Origin: Lachnospiraceae bacterium UBA1201
Lineage (GTDB): Bacteria; Bacillota; Clostridia; Lachnospirales; Lachnospiraceae
Length of the DNA stretch: 21,558 nt
Direction: 5' to 3'
NCBI GenBank assembly: GCA_002309675.1
Contig: DBXX01000001.1
Span: forward strand, 38,267-59,824
Shown here: positions 9,809 through 17,271 of the stretch, piece after piece
How the letters are laid out: the number at the start of each line of letters is the position of its first letter
Numbering within the stretch: the first letter of the stretch is position 1
Position numbers and translations under genes: made by a program
The notes under the pieces: generated by a model
Seen by the model: only the letters and a program-made list of their open reading frames with translations
Told to the model about the DNA's origin: nothing
Databases searched by the model: none

Positions 9809-9879
9809 TCCGAAGTGAATGATTAGGGACCGATTGCACCTGATTTTGGCACAAACTACCCCATAATGATTCAATATAT

Positions 9880-9908
9880 ATTATAACATAGGAAGAGAGA
9901 AGTGTCTA
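9880..9908 (-). promoter_or_regulatory. strong sigma-A promoter for the giant surface-protein gene
   Basis: On the minus strand, -35 TAGACA (9908-9903, 5/6) is separated by exactly 17 nt from a perfect -10 TATAAT (9885-9880), preceded by TGT, an extended -10. The predicted start is about 9873, giving a leader of about 140 nt. A-tracts lie just upstream at 9921-9978. Confidence 0.85.
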
Positions 9909-9920
9909 TAATATGAGGGC

Positions 9921-9978
9921 TTTTTTTCTCTTTTTTGAGTTTTTTCCCCTTGATTTTCGGCGTTTTTTCGCCTCTTTT
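9921..9978. promoter_or_regulatory. phased A-tracts, probable curved DNA or UP element
   Basis: Six T-runs on the plus strand (A-runs on the minus strand) of 4-7 bases are centred near 9924, 9933.5, 9942.5, 9955.5, 9965.5 and 9976.5. The mean spacing is about 10.5 bp, the DNA helical repeat. They start about 48 bp upstream of the predicted minus-strand transcription start, where the distal part of an UP element would lie. Confidence 0.6.
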
Positions 9979-10076
9979 ATCCGGATAGACGGATCGAACA
10001 GGCGAAAAAACCAGACTTTCGGTTCGTCACGGCAAATGCTTGTAAGAGTCGAACAGTTTGTGCGGGCGGTATTGAT

Positions 10077-10104
10077 TTGAAATCGATTTTTATGCTACTA
10101 TACA
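10077..10104 (+). promoter_or_regulatory. candidate promoter for the esterase/TIM-barrel gene
   Basis: TTGAAA (10077-10082, 5/6) and TATACA (10099-10104, 4/6) are separated by 16 nt. An overlapping alternative is TTGATT (10072-10077) with TACTAT and an 18-nt spacer. The predicted leader is about 230 nt. Confidence 0.45.
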
Positions 10105-10189
10105 CCTGTGTTTCGATGTTCACCGAAGGAGCCCCATTCCCCCAGAAAAAGATCCTTGACGTGATCCGTAGGAAAACATAATAGAGAAA

Positions 10190-10318
10190 ATGAAAATATG
10201 TAGCGATCCTGCCGTTACGATCGTGATCGTAGCGCTGTTTTCCATGGTCGGAATCAAAGAAAAAGTAAACGCTACATCGTGGCCGAATGCTATAGGGACA
10301 GTGGTGGGTTTCGCTTGA
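10190..10318 (+). CDS. possible 42-residue leader ORF, doubtful
   Basis: ATG 10190 to TGA 10316-10318 encodes 42 residues with a hydrophobic stretch (AVTIVIVALFSMVGI) that could span a membrane. The site before it (AGAGAAA) is a weak ribosome binding site. It lies in the leader of the secreted esterase gene, 25 nt before that gene's start. I recognise no family. It may be chance; it is listed because position and composition allow a leader peptide. Confidence 0.2.
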   Translation: MKICSDPAVTIVIVALFSMVGIKEKVNATSWPNAIGTVVGFA

Positions 10319-10343
10319 AAACTGAGAGAAATGAGGAATGAGA

Positions 10344-13300
10344 ATGAAAAGAATCGTATCACTGTTGCTGGTCTGGGGAGTGCTGTTAGGGTTCCTCTTT
10401 CCATGTATGGATGTTAACGCCGCACAACAGTCGCCGAATCTGCTCTCGATGAAGTTCGATCTGGGCGGGAAAGGCGCAGCCTCAGGCTACATCGTAGTCT
10501 CTGCAACGGAGGCATACAGTGCCTCCAAAGGCTATGGCTTCTATCAGACCCATCTGGCCCAGAATGTGGAAACACCCGGACAGGGAGCGCTCAGCGATGC
10601 CGTCCGCTTCGGCGGCGCAAACGGGCGCTTTTGCGTGGATCTGCCGAACGGAGTATATAGGATCACGGTGACCACGGGGAACGATGTTTCCTCCATCATC
10701 ACGGCCGAGGGAGCATCGCAGCTGTTCTTTTTAACGGGAAACCATGCGGTCGACTCCTTCACGATCCCGGTCACGGACGGTCAGCTGGATATCTACACGA
10801 CCTCCGGGGTGGGGGATGTGCATTCGATCAGTGCGATCGAGATCCAGCAGGTAGCCGCTGCGAAGCCGGTCATCTGGATCGCAGGCGACTCGACCGCGGC
10901 GACCTACTACAACGTTCCGGAGGGGACGAAACGCGGCTGGGGCATGTATCTGCGTGAGTATATCGACACCAACAAATACGATGTCCGCAACATTTCCATC
11001 AGTGGACTTCGTGCGTCCGGGCTGCGCGCATCCGCATTTCCCACGGTCGAAAGCTTCGGAAAAACCGGTGACATCATTCTGTTTGCAGTCGGGATCAATG
11101 ACTACGCGGATGAACATGCGGCGCATCCGGACGCAGTCGACCCATCTGCGTACATTTCCGACATGACCTACCTGGTTCAGCGGGCGAAAGCGAAGGGCAT
11201 GCAGGTCTATCTGGTGCAGGAGCACTGCGAGCCCGGAGAATTCGCGAAGTATCCGCTGATCAAATATAAATGGTTCGGCCGGGAACTGGAGGCCATCGCG
11301 AAAAGTGAGAAGGTCGGCTGGATTGACCTGGTCAGCCCTTGGTTGGAGCAGCTTTTGCTGAACTACTTTTTCGATCAAAAAGAGTATTACGCGGATGGCA
11401 TTCATCCGAATGCAGAAGGAGCGGATATCCTGGCCCGCATGGTCAGCGAGCAGTTATTCCCCGATCCGACACCGGTCGATCACGGGGATCTGATCCATGA
11501 TTTCAAAACTGCGGCGACCGCGGTATACGAGACACAGGTCGCGGGCGGTCCGATTTCGAATCCGCATAAGGGTTTTTCCATCACAGCCTATGTTCCGAAC
11601 AATGTCGAAAGCTCCCACGGGTTTGAGTACGGGATCGGCGGATCCGCAGATAATCACGCCTGGGACTGCTGTACGATCGTCACCGGAGAGCCGAAATGGA
11701 GCGTTCTGAACCCGGAACCCGGCGTCTATAACTGGGCCTATATTGATGACATGCTGGATGTATGTGGAAGGTACGGACTGACGTACGGTATCCGTGTATT
11801 CCCATTCTCGTCATATAATTCTGCCGACTATGTTCCGCAGTGGGTCTACGAAGCCGGAGCGAAGAAAAACAAAGCCACGCGGTGGGACAGGCAGGAGGAG
11901 ATCGAGTTCCCGAAGTGGGATGATCCGGTCTATCTTCAGGCTCATAAGGATTTCGTGACCGCGATGGCGAAAAAATATGACGGGGATCCCCGCGTCGAAT
12001 ATGTGGACGTCCGTCCGTTCGGCGATTTCGGTGAATGGCATAATTCATTTACCACAGGCGACTACATGCCGTCCATCGAGATCCAGAAGGATATGTTGGC
12101 GTACTACGCATCCGCCTTTAAAAAGACGTTGCTGGCGCTCCCGAACGGCGTTAAGGGGGAGGTCTATAGATATGCGCTGTCACTCGGGATCACGAGACGC
12201 GACGATGGCCTGATCTGCACTCCGAATGAAGAATGGGATCTGGTTCCGGCCTATCGTGCAAATATGCCGACCATCGGTGAAAACCTGTGGCCCTACCGCA
12301 TGATGAAGCATTACCGGGATGTTCGGGCGAATGATTACGACTACATCAACTGGTCGCCGCAGCGCCTCAGGGAGACGATCGAGATCGGCCATCTTTCCAT
12401 TATGGCGCTCGATCAGGACAGCTACTGCAGCTATGAGTTCTACAAAGAACATCAGGCGTTTCTCGACGAGATGTGTAACCGCCTGGGTTATAATTACACG
12501 GTGATCTCGGCGGCACGTCAGGATAACAAACTGGCAGTGACCATCCAAAACACCGGTGTGGCGCCGAGCTACTTTAACATACGCCTGTGTGCGGAGATCA
12601 CGGATGCGTCCGGCCGGAAGATCGAGAGCTTCGGAACCCCGGTCGTGATCGAAAAGGGTACGTTCCGTGAAGGAACGCAAAAGACATTCCTGTTTGAATA
12701 CCCGGGCCGCGTGCCCGCGGGTGCGACCATTTGCCTGGCCATGTACGACATGGACAATAAACTCGTTGCAGGTAAGGATCCGACCATCCGTTTCGACAAC
12801 AAGAATAACCTGCCCAACAAACGACTGAAACTGGTGGAGAAAAGCGGTCTGCCGAAGGTGACCGTCCGCTCCGGCAGTTCCGCCGAGTTGGCATCCGGAG
12901 TTGTGGGCGACACCATTAAGATCACAGCTACCGCTTCCGGAACGGGTACGCTTAAGTACCAGTGGCAGTCCCGGAAAGACTCGAATTCTGTCTGGGTGAA
13001 TTCCGCCCAGAGCGGAGCGAAGACAGCCACGCTTTCCGTTGCAACCACTGCGGGCCTGCATGGCTGGCAGTTCCGCTGCATCGTGACGGACAGTAAGGGG
13101 CAGAGAGCCTCGGAAATGATTACGATGTCGCTGCGTCCGAAGATCACGAAGCAGCCGGCGAGCACGACCATAACGGTCGGAAACACTGCGAAATTCACGA
13201 TCGCGGCGACCGGTCGCGGCACACTGAAGTATCAGTGGCAGTCACGTAAGGACGCTGCTTCTGCATGGACGAACTCGGGCCAGAGCGGGGCGAAGACAGA

Positions 13301-13691
13301 TACATTGTCCGTCGCAACGACTCCGGGCCTGCATGGCTGGCAGTTCCGCTGCGTCGTAACGGATGGAAACGGACAAAAGTCCTACTCAAATGCCGTGTCT
13401 GTATACACGGTCCCGAAGATCACAAAGCAGCCGGTGAGCACGACCGTAACAGCCGGAAGCACCGCGAAATTCACGATCGCGGCGACCGGTCGCGGCCCGC
13501 TTGCGTACCAGTGGCAGTCCCGAAAGAATTCCACGGCGGCCTGGACGAATTCCGCCCAGAGCGGGGCGAAGACAGCCGCGCTGTCGGTTGCAACGAGTAA
13601 GGGTTTAAACGGCTGGCAGTTCCGCTGCATCGTGACGGATGGAAACGGACAGAAGTCCACGTCCAATACGGTGAACGTATATGTAAAGTAA
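10344..13691 (+). CDS. secreted CE12-like SGNH esterase fused to a DUF4832-like TIM barrel and three Ig-like repeats
   Basis: 1115 residues from ATG 10344, chosen because GAGGA (10333-10337) lies 6 nt upstream; the in-frame ATG at 10338 is only 1 nt from it. A Sec signal ends near VNA-AQ (about 27). A jelly-roll-like segment (about 30-175, FDLGGKG, GVYRITV) leads into an SGNH hydrolase: GDS at 181-183 (Ser183), GIND with Asn252, and DGIH with Asp351 and His354, as in family CE12 rhamnogalacturonan acetylesterases (YesT-like). From about 395 comes a second catalytic-looking domain: NPHKGF, PEPGVYNW, RPFGDFGEWH (Glu564), then TPNEEW and GENLW, and a C-terminal beta-sandwich (NTGVAPSYFNIRL), resembling DUF4832/DUF4874-type glycosidase-like barrels. 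Residues from about 837 form three Ig-like units. No anchor is seen, so it is probably released. Expected role: deacetylation plus cleavage of pectin or hemicellulose; the barrel's activity is unproven. Confidence 0.85.
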   Translation: MKRIVSLLLVWGVLLGFLFPCMDVNAAQQSPNLLSMKFDLGGKGAASGYIVVSATEAYSASKGYGFYQTHLAQNVETPGQGALSDAVRFGGANGRFCVDLPNGVYRITVTTGNDVSSIITAEGASQLFFLTGNHAVDSFTIPVTDGQLDIYTTSGVGDVHSISAIEIQQVAAAKPVIWIAGDSTAATYYNVPEGTKRGWGMYLREYIDTNKYDVRNISISGLRASGLRASAFPTVESFGKTGDIILFAVGINDYADEHAAHPDAVDPSAYISDMTYLVQRAKAKGMQVYLVQEHCEPGEFAKYPLIKYKWFGRELEAIAKSEKVGWIDLVSPWLEQLLLNYFFDQKEYYADGIHPNAEGADILARMVSEQLFPDPTPVDHGDLIHDFKTAATAVYETQVAGGPISNPHKGFSITAYVPNNVESSHGFEYGIGGSADNHAWDCCTIVTGEPKWSVLNPEPGVYNWAYIDDMLDVCGRYGLTYGIRVFPFSSYNSADYVPQWVYEAGAKKNKATRWDRQEEIEFPKWDDPVYLQAHKDFVTAMAKKYDGDPRVEYVDVRPFGDFGEWHNSFTTGDYMPSIEIQKDMLAYYASAFKKTLLALPNGVKGEVYRYALSLGITRRDDGLICTPNEEWDLVPAYRANMPTIGENLWPYRMMKHYRDVRANDYDYINWSPQRLRETIEIGHLSIMALDQDSYCSYEFYKEHQAFLDEMCNRLGYNYTVISAARQDNKLAVTIQNTGVAPSYFNIRLCAEITDASGRKIESFGTPVVIEKGTFREGTQKTFLFEYPGRVPAGATICLAMYDMDNKLVAGKDPTIRFDNKNNLPNKRLKLVEKSGLPKVTVRSGSSAELASGVVGDTIKITATASGTGTLKYQWQSRKDSNSVWVNSAQSGAKTATLSVATTAGLHGWQFRCIVTDSKGQRASEMITMSLRPKITKQPASTTITVGNTAKFTIAATGRGTLKYQWQSRKDAASAWTNSGQSGAKTDTLSVATTPGLHGWQFRCVVTDGNGQKSYSNAVSVYTVPKITKQPVSTTVTAGSTAKFTIAATGRGPLAYQWQSRKNSTAAWTNSAQSGAKTAALSVATSKGLNGWQFRCIVTDGNGQKSTSNTVNVYVK
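12852..13688 (+). repeat. three tandem Ig-like repeat units inside the esterase gene
   Basis: The units are 12852-13136, 13137-13412 and 13413-13688. The conserved core CAGTGGCAGTC begins at 12960, 13233 and 13509, giving periods of 273 and 276 nt (91 and 92 codons). At protein level each carries YQWQSRK, QSGAKT, LSVAT and GWQFRC. Units 2 and 3 also share PKITKQP at their start, while unit 1 is more diverged there. Confidence 0.9.
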
Positions 13692-13703
13692 TCATTGTGT
13701 GAA

Positions 13704-13765
13704 TGTGACAAAAAGAACCGTCCCCGTTGTCACATGTGACAGTGGGGACGGTTCCGTTTGTCACA
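13704..13765. repeat. 62-bp near-perfect palindromic element (REP/MITE-like)
   Basis: Two adjoining 31-nt arms (13704-13734 and 13735-13765) are inverted copies with only a few mismatches. Each begins TGTGACA and ends TGTCACA, with GAACCGTCCCC or GGGGACGGTTC inside. It lies 12 nt after the esterase stop. Similar GGGACGGTT/TGTCACA palindromes are, from memory, dispersed in many Firmicute genomes. It may also act as a transcription barrier, though no T-run follows. It is open in the frame of the next gene and would add a false N-terminus to it. Confidence 0.8.
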
Positions 13766-13782
13766 TCTAATGAAACATTGAG

Positions 13783-13790
13783 AAGGAGGA
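13783..13790 (+). promoter_or_regulatory. ribosome binding site that sets the GH31 start
   Basis: AAGGAGGA lies 8 nt before ATG 13799. The other in-frame ATG (13790) overlaps the site, and the start codon at 13727 lies inside the palindromic repeat, so both are unlikely. Confidence 0.75.
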
Positions 13791-13798
13791 TGAATATC

Positions 13799-16069
13799 AT
13801 GTTGCCTGTTATTAAGCCGAAGAGCAGGGAGATCCTGCAAGTGGAGCGAAGGGAGGATGTGCTGGTCCTTCGCGCGGACTATGGGACGCTGTACCTGGAG
13901 CCGAAGTCGGAGTCGATCGTGCACGTGACGTACGCGCCGGAGGAGGTGTCCGGGAAGGAACGGCCGGGCGTGATCTGTAAGGAGACGTTCGGAGAGTGGA
14001 GCTATCGGGAGACGGAGAAGCGGATCCTGATGATCCTGCCGAGGGTCACCGTGAGCGTGAAGAGAAAGAGCGGCGCGGTGTCGTTTTTCACGCCGGAGGG
14101 GAAGCTTCTGTTCGCGGAGCGAAACAGCGAGCCGAAGGAGTTCGAGCAGTTCGAGACCTATCGGCTGGCGGACGTTGAGCAGAAGACGCGGATCGTTGAG
14201 ACCGCGGATGGTAAAAAGGAGATCCTCGAGGATCCGCTGAAGATCCCGACGGGGCCGTCCTACCATATCCGCTGGCATTTTATGCCGGCCAATGAGGCGC
14301 TTTATGGCCTGGGGCAGCAGGAGAAGGGCTTCGGCTCCCTGCGCGGGCGGACGCTGTACATCCACCAGGCGAACCGCAAGATCGCCATTCCGATGTTCGT
14401 TTCAACGGCGGGCTACGGTGTGCTTGTGGATACGTATTGCCCGTTCATTTTCCATGATGATAAAGACGGGGCCTACCTCTACCTCGAGGCAGACCGCGAA
14501 TTGACCTATTACTTCATCGCTGGCACTATGAACGAGGCGGTGGCGGGCTACCGTTTCCTGACCGGTAAGGCGGCCATGCTGCCGAAGTGGGCCTATGGCT
14601 ACGTTCAGTCGATGGAGCGTTACGAGAACCAGGACGAGATCGTGGAGACCGCGCAGAAATCGCGCGAGCTCGGCATTGGCATGGACTGCATCGTACAGGA
14701 CTGGTTCACATGGCCGGACGGCGAGTGGGGGCAGAAATCCTATGATGAGTCCCGCTACCCGGATCCCGTCTCCATGATCGATAAACTGCACGCACAGCAT
14801 GTGCATTACATGATCTCCATCTGGCCGACCATGGCCGGAGGTACGCCGGACAATGCGGAATTTGCCGCGAAGGGACTGCTGCTGCCGGCATGCACGGCCT
14901 ACGATCCCTTTAAGAAGGAGGCGCGCGACCTCTACTTCGACCAGCTGAAGCGGACACATTATTCGTACGGGACGGACGCCTGGTGGTGTGACAGCAGCGA
15001 GCCGTTCACGCCCGAGTGGAGCCGCCTCATGCGCATGGAGGAGAGCGAGAACTACCGCGAATTCTGCACGGAGGCGGGACTTCGCATGTCCTACGAATAC
15101 GCGAACGCATTTCCCCTGTACCATGCGATGGGCATCTACGAGGGGCAGCGCGGGGCAATGCAGGAGCATCCGGAAGTGCCGGAGAAGCGTGTCTGCAACC
15201 TGACGCGCAGTGCCTATACCGGACAGCAACGCTACGGCACGATCATGTGGTCGGGGGATACATCTGCCAGCTGGGAGACGTACCGTGACCAGGTCGCGAT
15301 CGGCCTGCATTTCTGCGCATCCGGCCTGCCGTACTGGACCATGGACATCGGCGCGTTCTTCGTGAAGCGCGGTCTGAACTGGTACTGGGACGGTGACTAT
15401 GATGAGGCACTCGATGACAACGGTTACTGCGAACTCTATACGCGCTGGTTCCAGTATGCGGCATTCCTGCCCATGTTCCGCGCTCACGGCACGGACTGCC
15501 GGCGTGAGATCTGGAATTTCAAGGGCGAATTCTACGATGCGTTGATGAAGGCGAACCGCCTGCGCTACCAGCTGATGCCGTACATCTATTCGGAGGCTGG
15601 CAGGGTGTGGCTTCAGGACCGCTCCATGATCCGCTTCCTCGCCTTTGATTTCGCGGAAGATCCGCAGACCTGGGAGATCACCGATCAGTTCCTGTTCGGC
15701 GAGTCGATGATGGTCTGCCCCGTCATTCGCCCGATGTATTTTGACAAGGATAATAAGACACTGTGTAACGTGGCGAAGACCCGCGAGGTCTACTTCCCGA
15801 AGGGCTGTGACTGGTTCGATTTCGAGACCGGACAGAAGTACGAGGGCGGCACCACGGCGACCGTGGACGCGCCGCTTCCTCGTATCCCTGTCTTCGTGAA
15901 AGACGGAAGCATCATCCCGATGCGCGCGGATGCGCTTTCGACCGAGGAGCAGACGGATGCGATCATTTGCCGTCGTTTCGGGGAAAATGCAAGTTACGAA
16001 ATGTACGATGATGCCGGCGATGGCTACGCGTATGAAAACGGCGAATATACGCTGAAAGTGATCGAGTGA
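13799..16069 (+). CDS. GH31 glycoside hydrolase, probable alpha-xylosidase
   Basis: 756 residues without signal peptide or TM segment, so cytoplasmic. An N-terminal beta-sandwich (about 1-250, with ALYGLGQQEKGF) precedes the GH31 barrel. The nucleophile is Asp398 in WWCDSSEP and the acid/base Asp487 in WSGDTSASWE. The segments MLPKWAYGYVQSMERY, QDWFTWPDGEWG and GLPYWTMDIGAFF match the Cellvibrio Xyl31A-type branch better than YicI or alpha-glucosidase branches, favouring removal of alpha-xylose from xyloglucan oligosaccharides; alpha-glucosidase activity is the main alternative. GH31 enzymes work by retention. Length is normal. The ORF stays open upstream through the palindromic repeat, but ATG 13799 behind AAGGAGGA is the likely start. 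A 98-residue gene follows after 4 nt. It fits the GH10 enzyme in a xylan/xyloglucan utilisation setting. Confidence 0.92.
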   Translation: MLPVIKPKSREILQVERREDVLVLRADYGTLYLEPKSESIVHVTYAPEEVSGKERPGVICKETFGEWSYRETEKRILMILPRVTVSVKRKSGAVSFFTPEGKLLFAERNSEPKEFEQFETYRLADVEQKTRIVETADGKKEILEDPLKIPTGPSYHIRWHFMPANEALYGLGQQEKGFGSLRGRTLYIHQANRKIAIPMFVSTAGYGVLVDTYCPFIFHDDKDGAYLYLEADRELTYYFIAGTMNEAVAGYRFLTGKAAMLPKWAYGYVQSMERYENQDEIVETAQKSRELGIGMDCIVQDWFTWPDGEWGQKSYDESRYPDPVSMIDKLHAQHVHYMISIWPTMAGGTPDNAEFAAKGLLLPACTAYDPFKKEARDLYFDQLKRTHYSYGTDAWWCDSSEPFTPEWSRLMRMEESENYREFCTEAGLRMSYEYANAFPLYHAMGIYEGQRGAMQEHPEVPEKRVCNLTRSAYTGQQRYGTIMWSGDTSASWETYRDQVAIGLHFCASGLPYWTMDIGAFFVKRGLNWYWDGDYDEALDDNGYCELYTRWFQYAAFLPMFRAHGTDCRREIWNFKGEFYDALMKANRLRYQLMPYIYSEAGRVWLQDRSMIRFLAFDFAEDPQTWEITDQFLFGESMMVCPVIRPMYFDKDNKTLCNVAKTREVYFPKGCDWFDFETGQKYEGGTTATVDAPLPRIPVFVKDGSIIPMRADALSTEEQTDAIICRRFGENASYEMYDDAGDGYAYENGEYTLKVIE

Positions 16070-16073
16070 GAGT

Positions 16074-16370
16074 ATGGATAATCAAATGGAATGGAGCCGG
16101 GCGCGTGATGAGCTGGCGAGGACACTCGCCGCTATGGGACACCCGGTAGAATTTGCCGACGCATTCGCAAAGCAGCTCGGGAGCCCGAAGGCGATCCGGC
16201 GTATGACGACGTATCTCCGTCAGGCGAAGCCGCGCACCATCGAGGAGATCGTGGATGAGATGCTCGCGATCAGTGCGGAGATCGACGCCTGGCGGGATAA
16301 GAAAGAGTCCGAGCAGGCCAATGCCAGCTATACGGCATATCTGAACCGAAAACGGACAGACGAAGAGTAA
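16074..16370 (+). CDS. small conserved-looking protein of unknown function
   Basis: 98 residues, charged, mostly helical by composition, with no Cys pair, signal or TM segment, so cytoplasmic. Its central part (GSPKAIRRMTTYLRQ, then KPRTIEEIVDEMLAI) looks like a conserved helical motif that I associate loosely with short hypothetical proteins of Clostridia; I cannot name a family. The start ATG 16074 lies 4 nt after the GH31 stop, with only a weak GAGTGAG upstream, so translational coupling to GH31 is likely. No function is proposed; co-expression with GH31 is the only clue. Confidence 0.75.
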   Translation: MDNQMEWSRARDELARTLAAMGHPVEFADAFAKQLGSPKAIRRMTTYLRQAKPRTIEEIVDEMLAISAEIDAWRDKKESEQANASYTAYLNRKRTDEE

Positions 16371-16401
16371 TAGAGAACGGATCTGAAAAACGGGGTTTGT
16401 G

Positions 16402-16432
16402 ACAAATCTGTTACATCTTGTTACAGATTTGT
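16402..16432. repeat. hairpin at the broken 5' edge of the capA remnant
   Basis: ACAAATCTGT (16402-16411) and ACAGATTTGT (16423-16432) are perfect 10-nt inverted arms around 11 nt, which themselves contain ACA/TGT. The preceding bases form TGTGACA (16398-16404), the same heptamer that opens the 62-bp palindrome at 13704. No T-run follows, so it is not a standard terminator. Confidence 0.65.
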
Positions 16433-16436
16433 GTAG

Positions 16437-17249
16437 TTCGCGCCGACGATCCGTGAGGCGGACATCGCGGCGATCAATCTGGAGACGATACTGGTGGATA
16501 ACGAGCGTTCGGTCAGTGATTATCCTCGGTTCGGAACGCCGATCGAAGTCGGCGAGGCTCTGGTCAATGCGGGCTTCGACGTGTTCAACATGGCGAATAA
16601 CCACGTGCTCGATAAAGGTGCCTATGGCGTTGACACGACTGTAGCATTCTTCAAAGAGCATGACCTGCCGTATTTCGGCGCGAACGGGACCGCCGGTTAC
16701 ACCGGAAACTACAAAGACAGCGTCGCCTTCGTAGAGAAAGACGGCATTACCGTGGCGTTCCTGGGTTACACCTACGGGATGAACGGCCTGCATTGCCCCG
16801 AAGAGTATCCTTACATGACGGAGACCTTCGATGACACGGACCGGATGATCCGCCAGATCAAATACGCCCGTGCAAACGCTGATGTCGTGGTCGTATATGC
16901 GCACTGGGGCAGGGAATATAAGACTCAGCCGTCGAGAAGCCAGGTCACGTGGGCGCAGTTCTTCGCGGAGCAGAAGGTGGACATCGTGATCGGATCGCAC
17001 CCGCACGTGTTGCAGAAAACGGATGTGGTCACAGATCCCGAGAGCGGCCATGAAACCATCGTATACTATTCCCTCGGGAATTTCGTATCCGGCCAGCAGA
17101 AGCCGGGAACGCAGGAAGGCGGGATCGCGAAGATCACGATCGCCCGCGAGGCGGACGGCGCGGTCCGGATCCGTGAACATTCTCTGCAGAAGACCCGGAT
17201 GATCCTGAGTGAAGAGGGTTGCTGGGCAGAATTGGATACGGAAAACTGA
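16437..17249 (+). pseudogene. capA-family (poly-gamma-glutamate synthesis CapA-like) gene, 5'-truncated
   Basis: The frame reads as CapA-family metallophosphatase from about 16443 (IREADIAAINLETIL), but an in-frame TAG at 16434-16436 sits directly upstream and no usable start precedes GTG 16494, which falls in the middle of the conserved region. The signal peptide and first metal-binding motif (the GD-containing strand of the family) are absent from the window. The rest is intact: NMANNHVLDKG, VVVVYAHWGREYK, IGSHPHVLQ and YYSLGNFVSG. The family is membrane-associated and found in capsule synthesis and in many uncharacterised surface contexts. The break coincides with the hairpin at 16402-16432. 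A 251-residue product from GTG 16494 is possible, as GGAG lies 9 nt before it, but it would lack part of the active site. Confidence 0.75.
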
Positions 17250-17271
17250 AGCGTAGACGCCCTATAATAAG

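Larger units (their letters stand above)
9733..10343. other. divergent intergenic region between the giant surface protein and the esterase gene
   Basis: These 611 bases hold no convincing protein gene. From left to right I see the structured leader and promoter of the minus-strand gene (to 9908), a block of phased T-runs (9921-9978), a stretch with nothing recognisable (9979-10076), a moderate plus-strand promoter candidate (10077-10104) and a leader of about 230 nt with one weak 42-codon ORF. A second weak plus-strand promoter candidate is TTGACG at 10156 with CATAAT at 10177, but its 15-nt spacer is short. Confidence 0.6.

Noticed and set aside
9733..9873. c-di-GMP-I (GEMM) riboswitch in the giant gene's leader
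   Set aside because: Fragments such as GGGCTAAAG look similar, but the conserved GGCAAACC and GACGCAAAGCC blocks and the receptor helix order are not present.
10120..10404. 94-codon minus-strand ORF in the divergent intergenic region
   Set aside because: It begins inside the signal-peptide codons of the esterase gene, has no convincing ribosome binding site and resembles no family.
12180..13222. Long minus-strand ORFs under the esterase gene and similar ones under GH31 (14402-15487)
   Set aside because: They are shadows of strongly supported plus-strand enzymes, without ribosome binding sites or recognisable domains.
12852..13765. CRISPR array
   Set aside because: The tandem units are coding Ig-like domains of about 276 nt and the palindrome is a single copy; there is no short-repeat and spacer pattern.
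13727..13798. N-terminal extension of GH31 from 13727
   Set aside because: It is encoded by the palindromic repeat, and a strong ribosome binding site at 13783-13790 points to ATG 13799.
16398..16436. Terminator for the GH31 operon
   Set aside because: The stem is A/T-rich with an 11-nt loop and no T-run follows on either strand.
16494..17249. Intact capA gene starting at GTG 16494
   Set aside because: Family-like residues continue upstream of this codon up to a stop at 16434, and the start of the metallophosphatase fold is missing.
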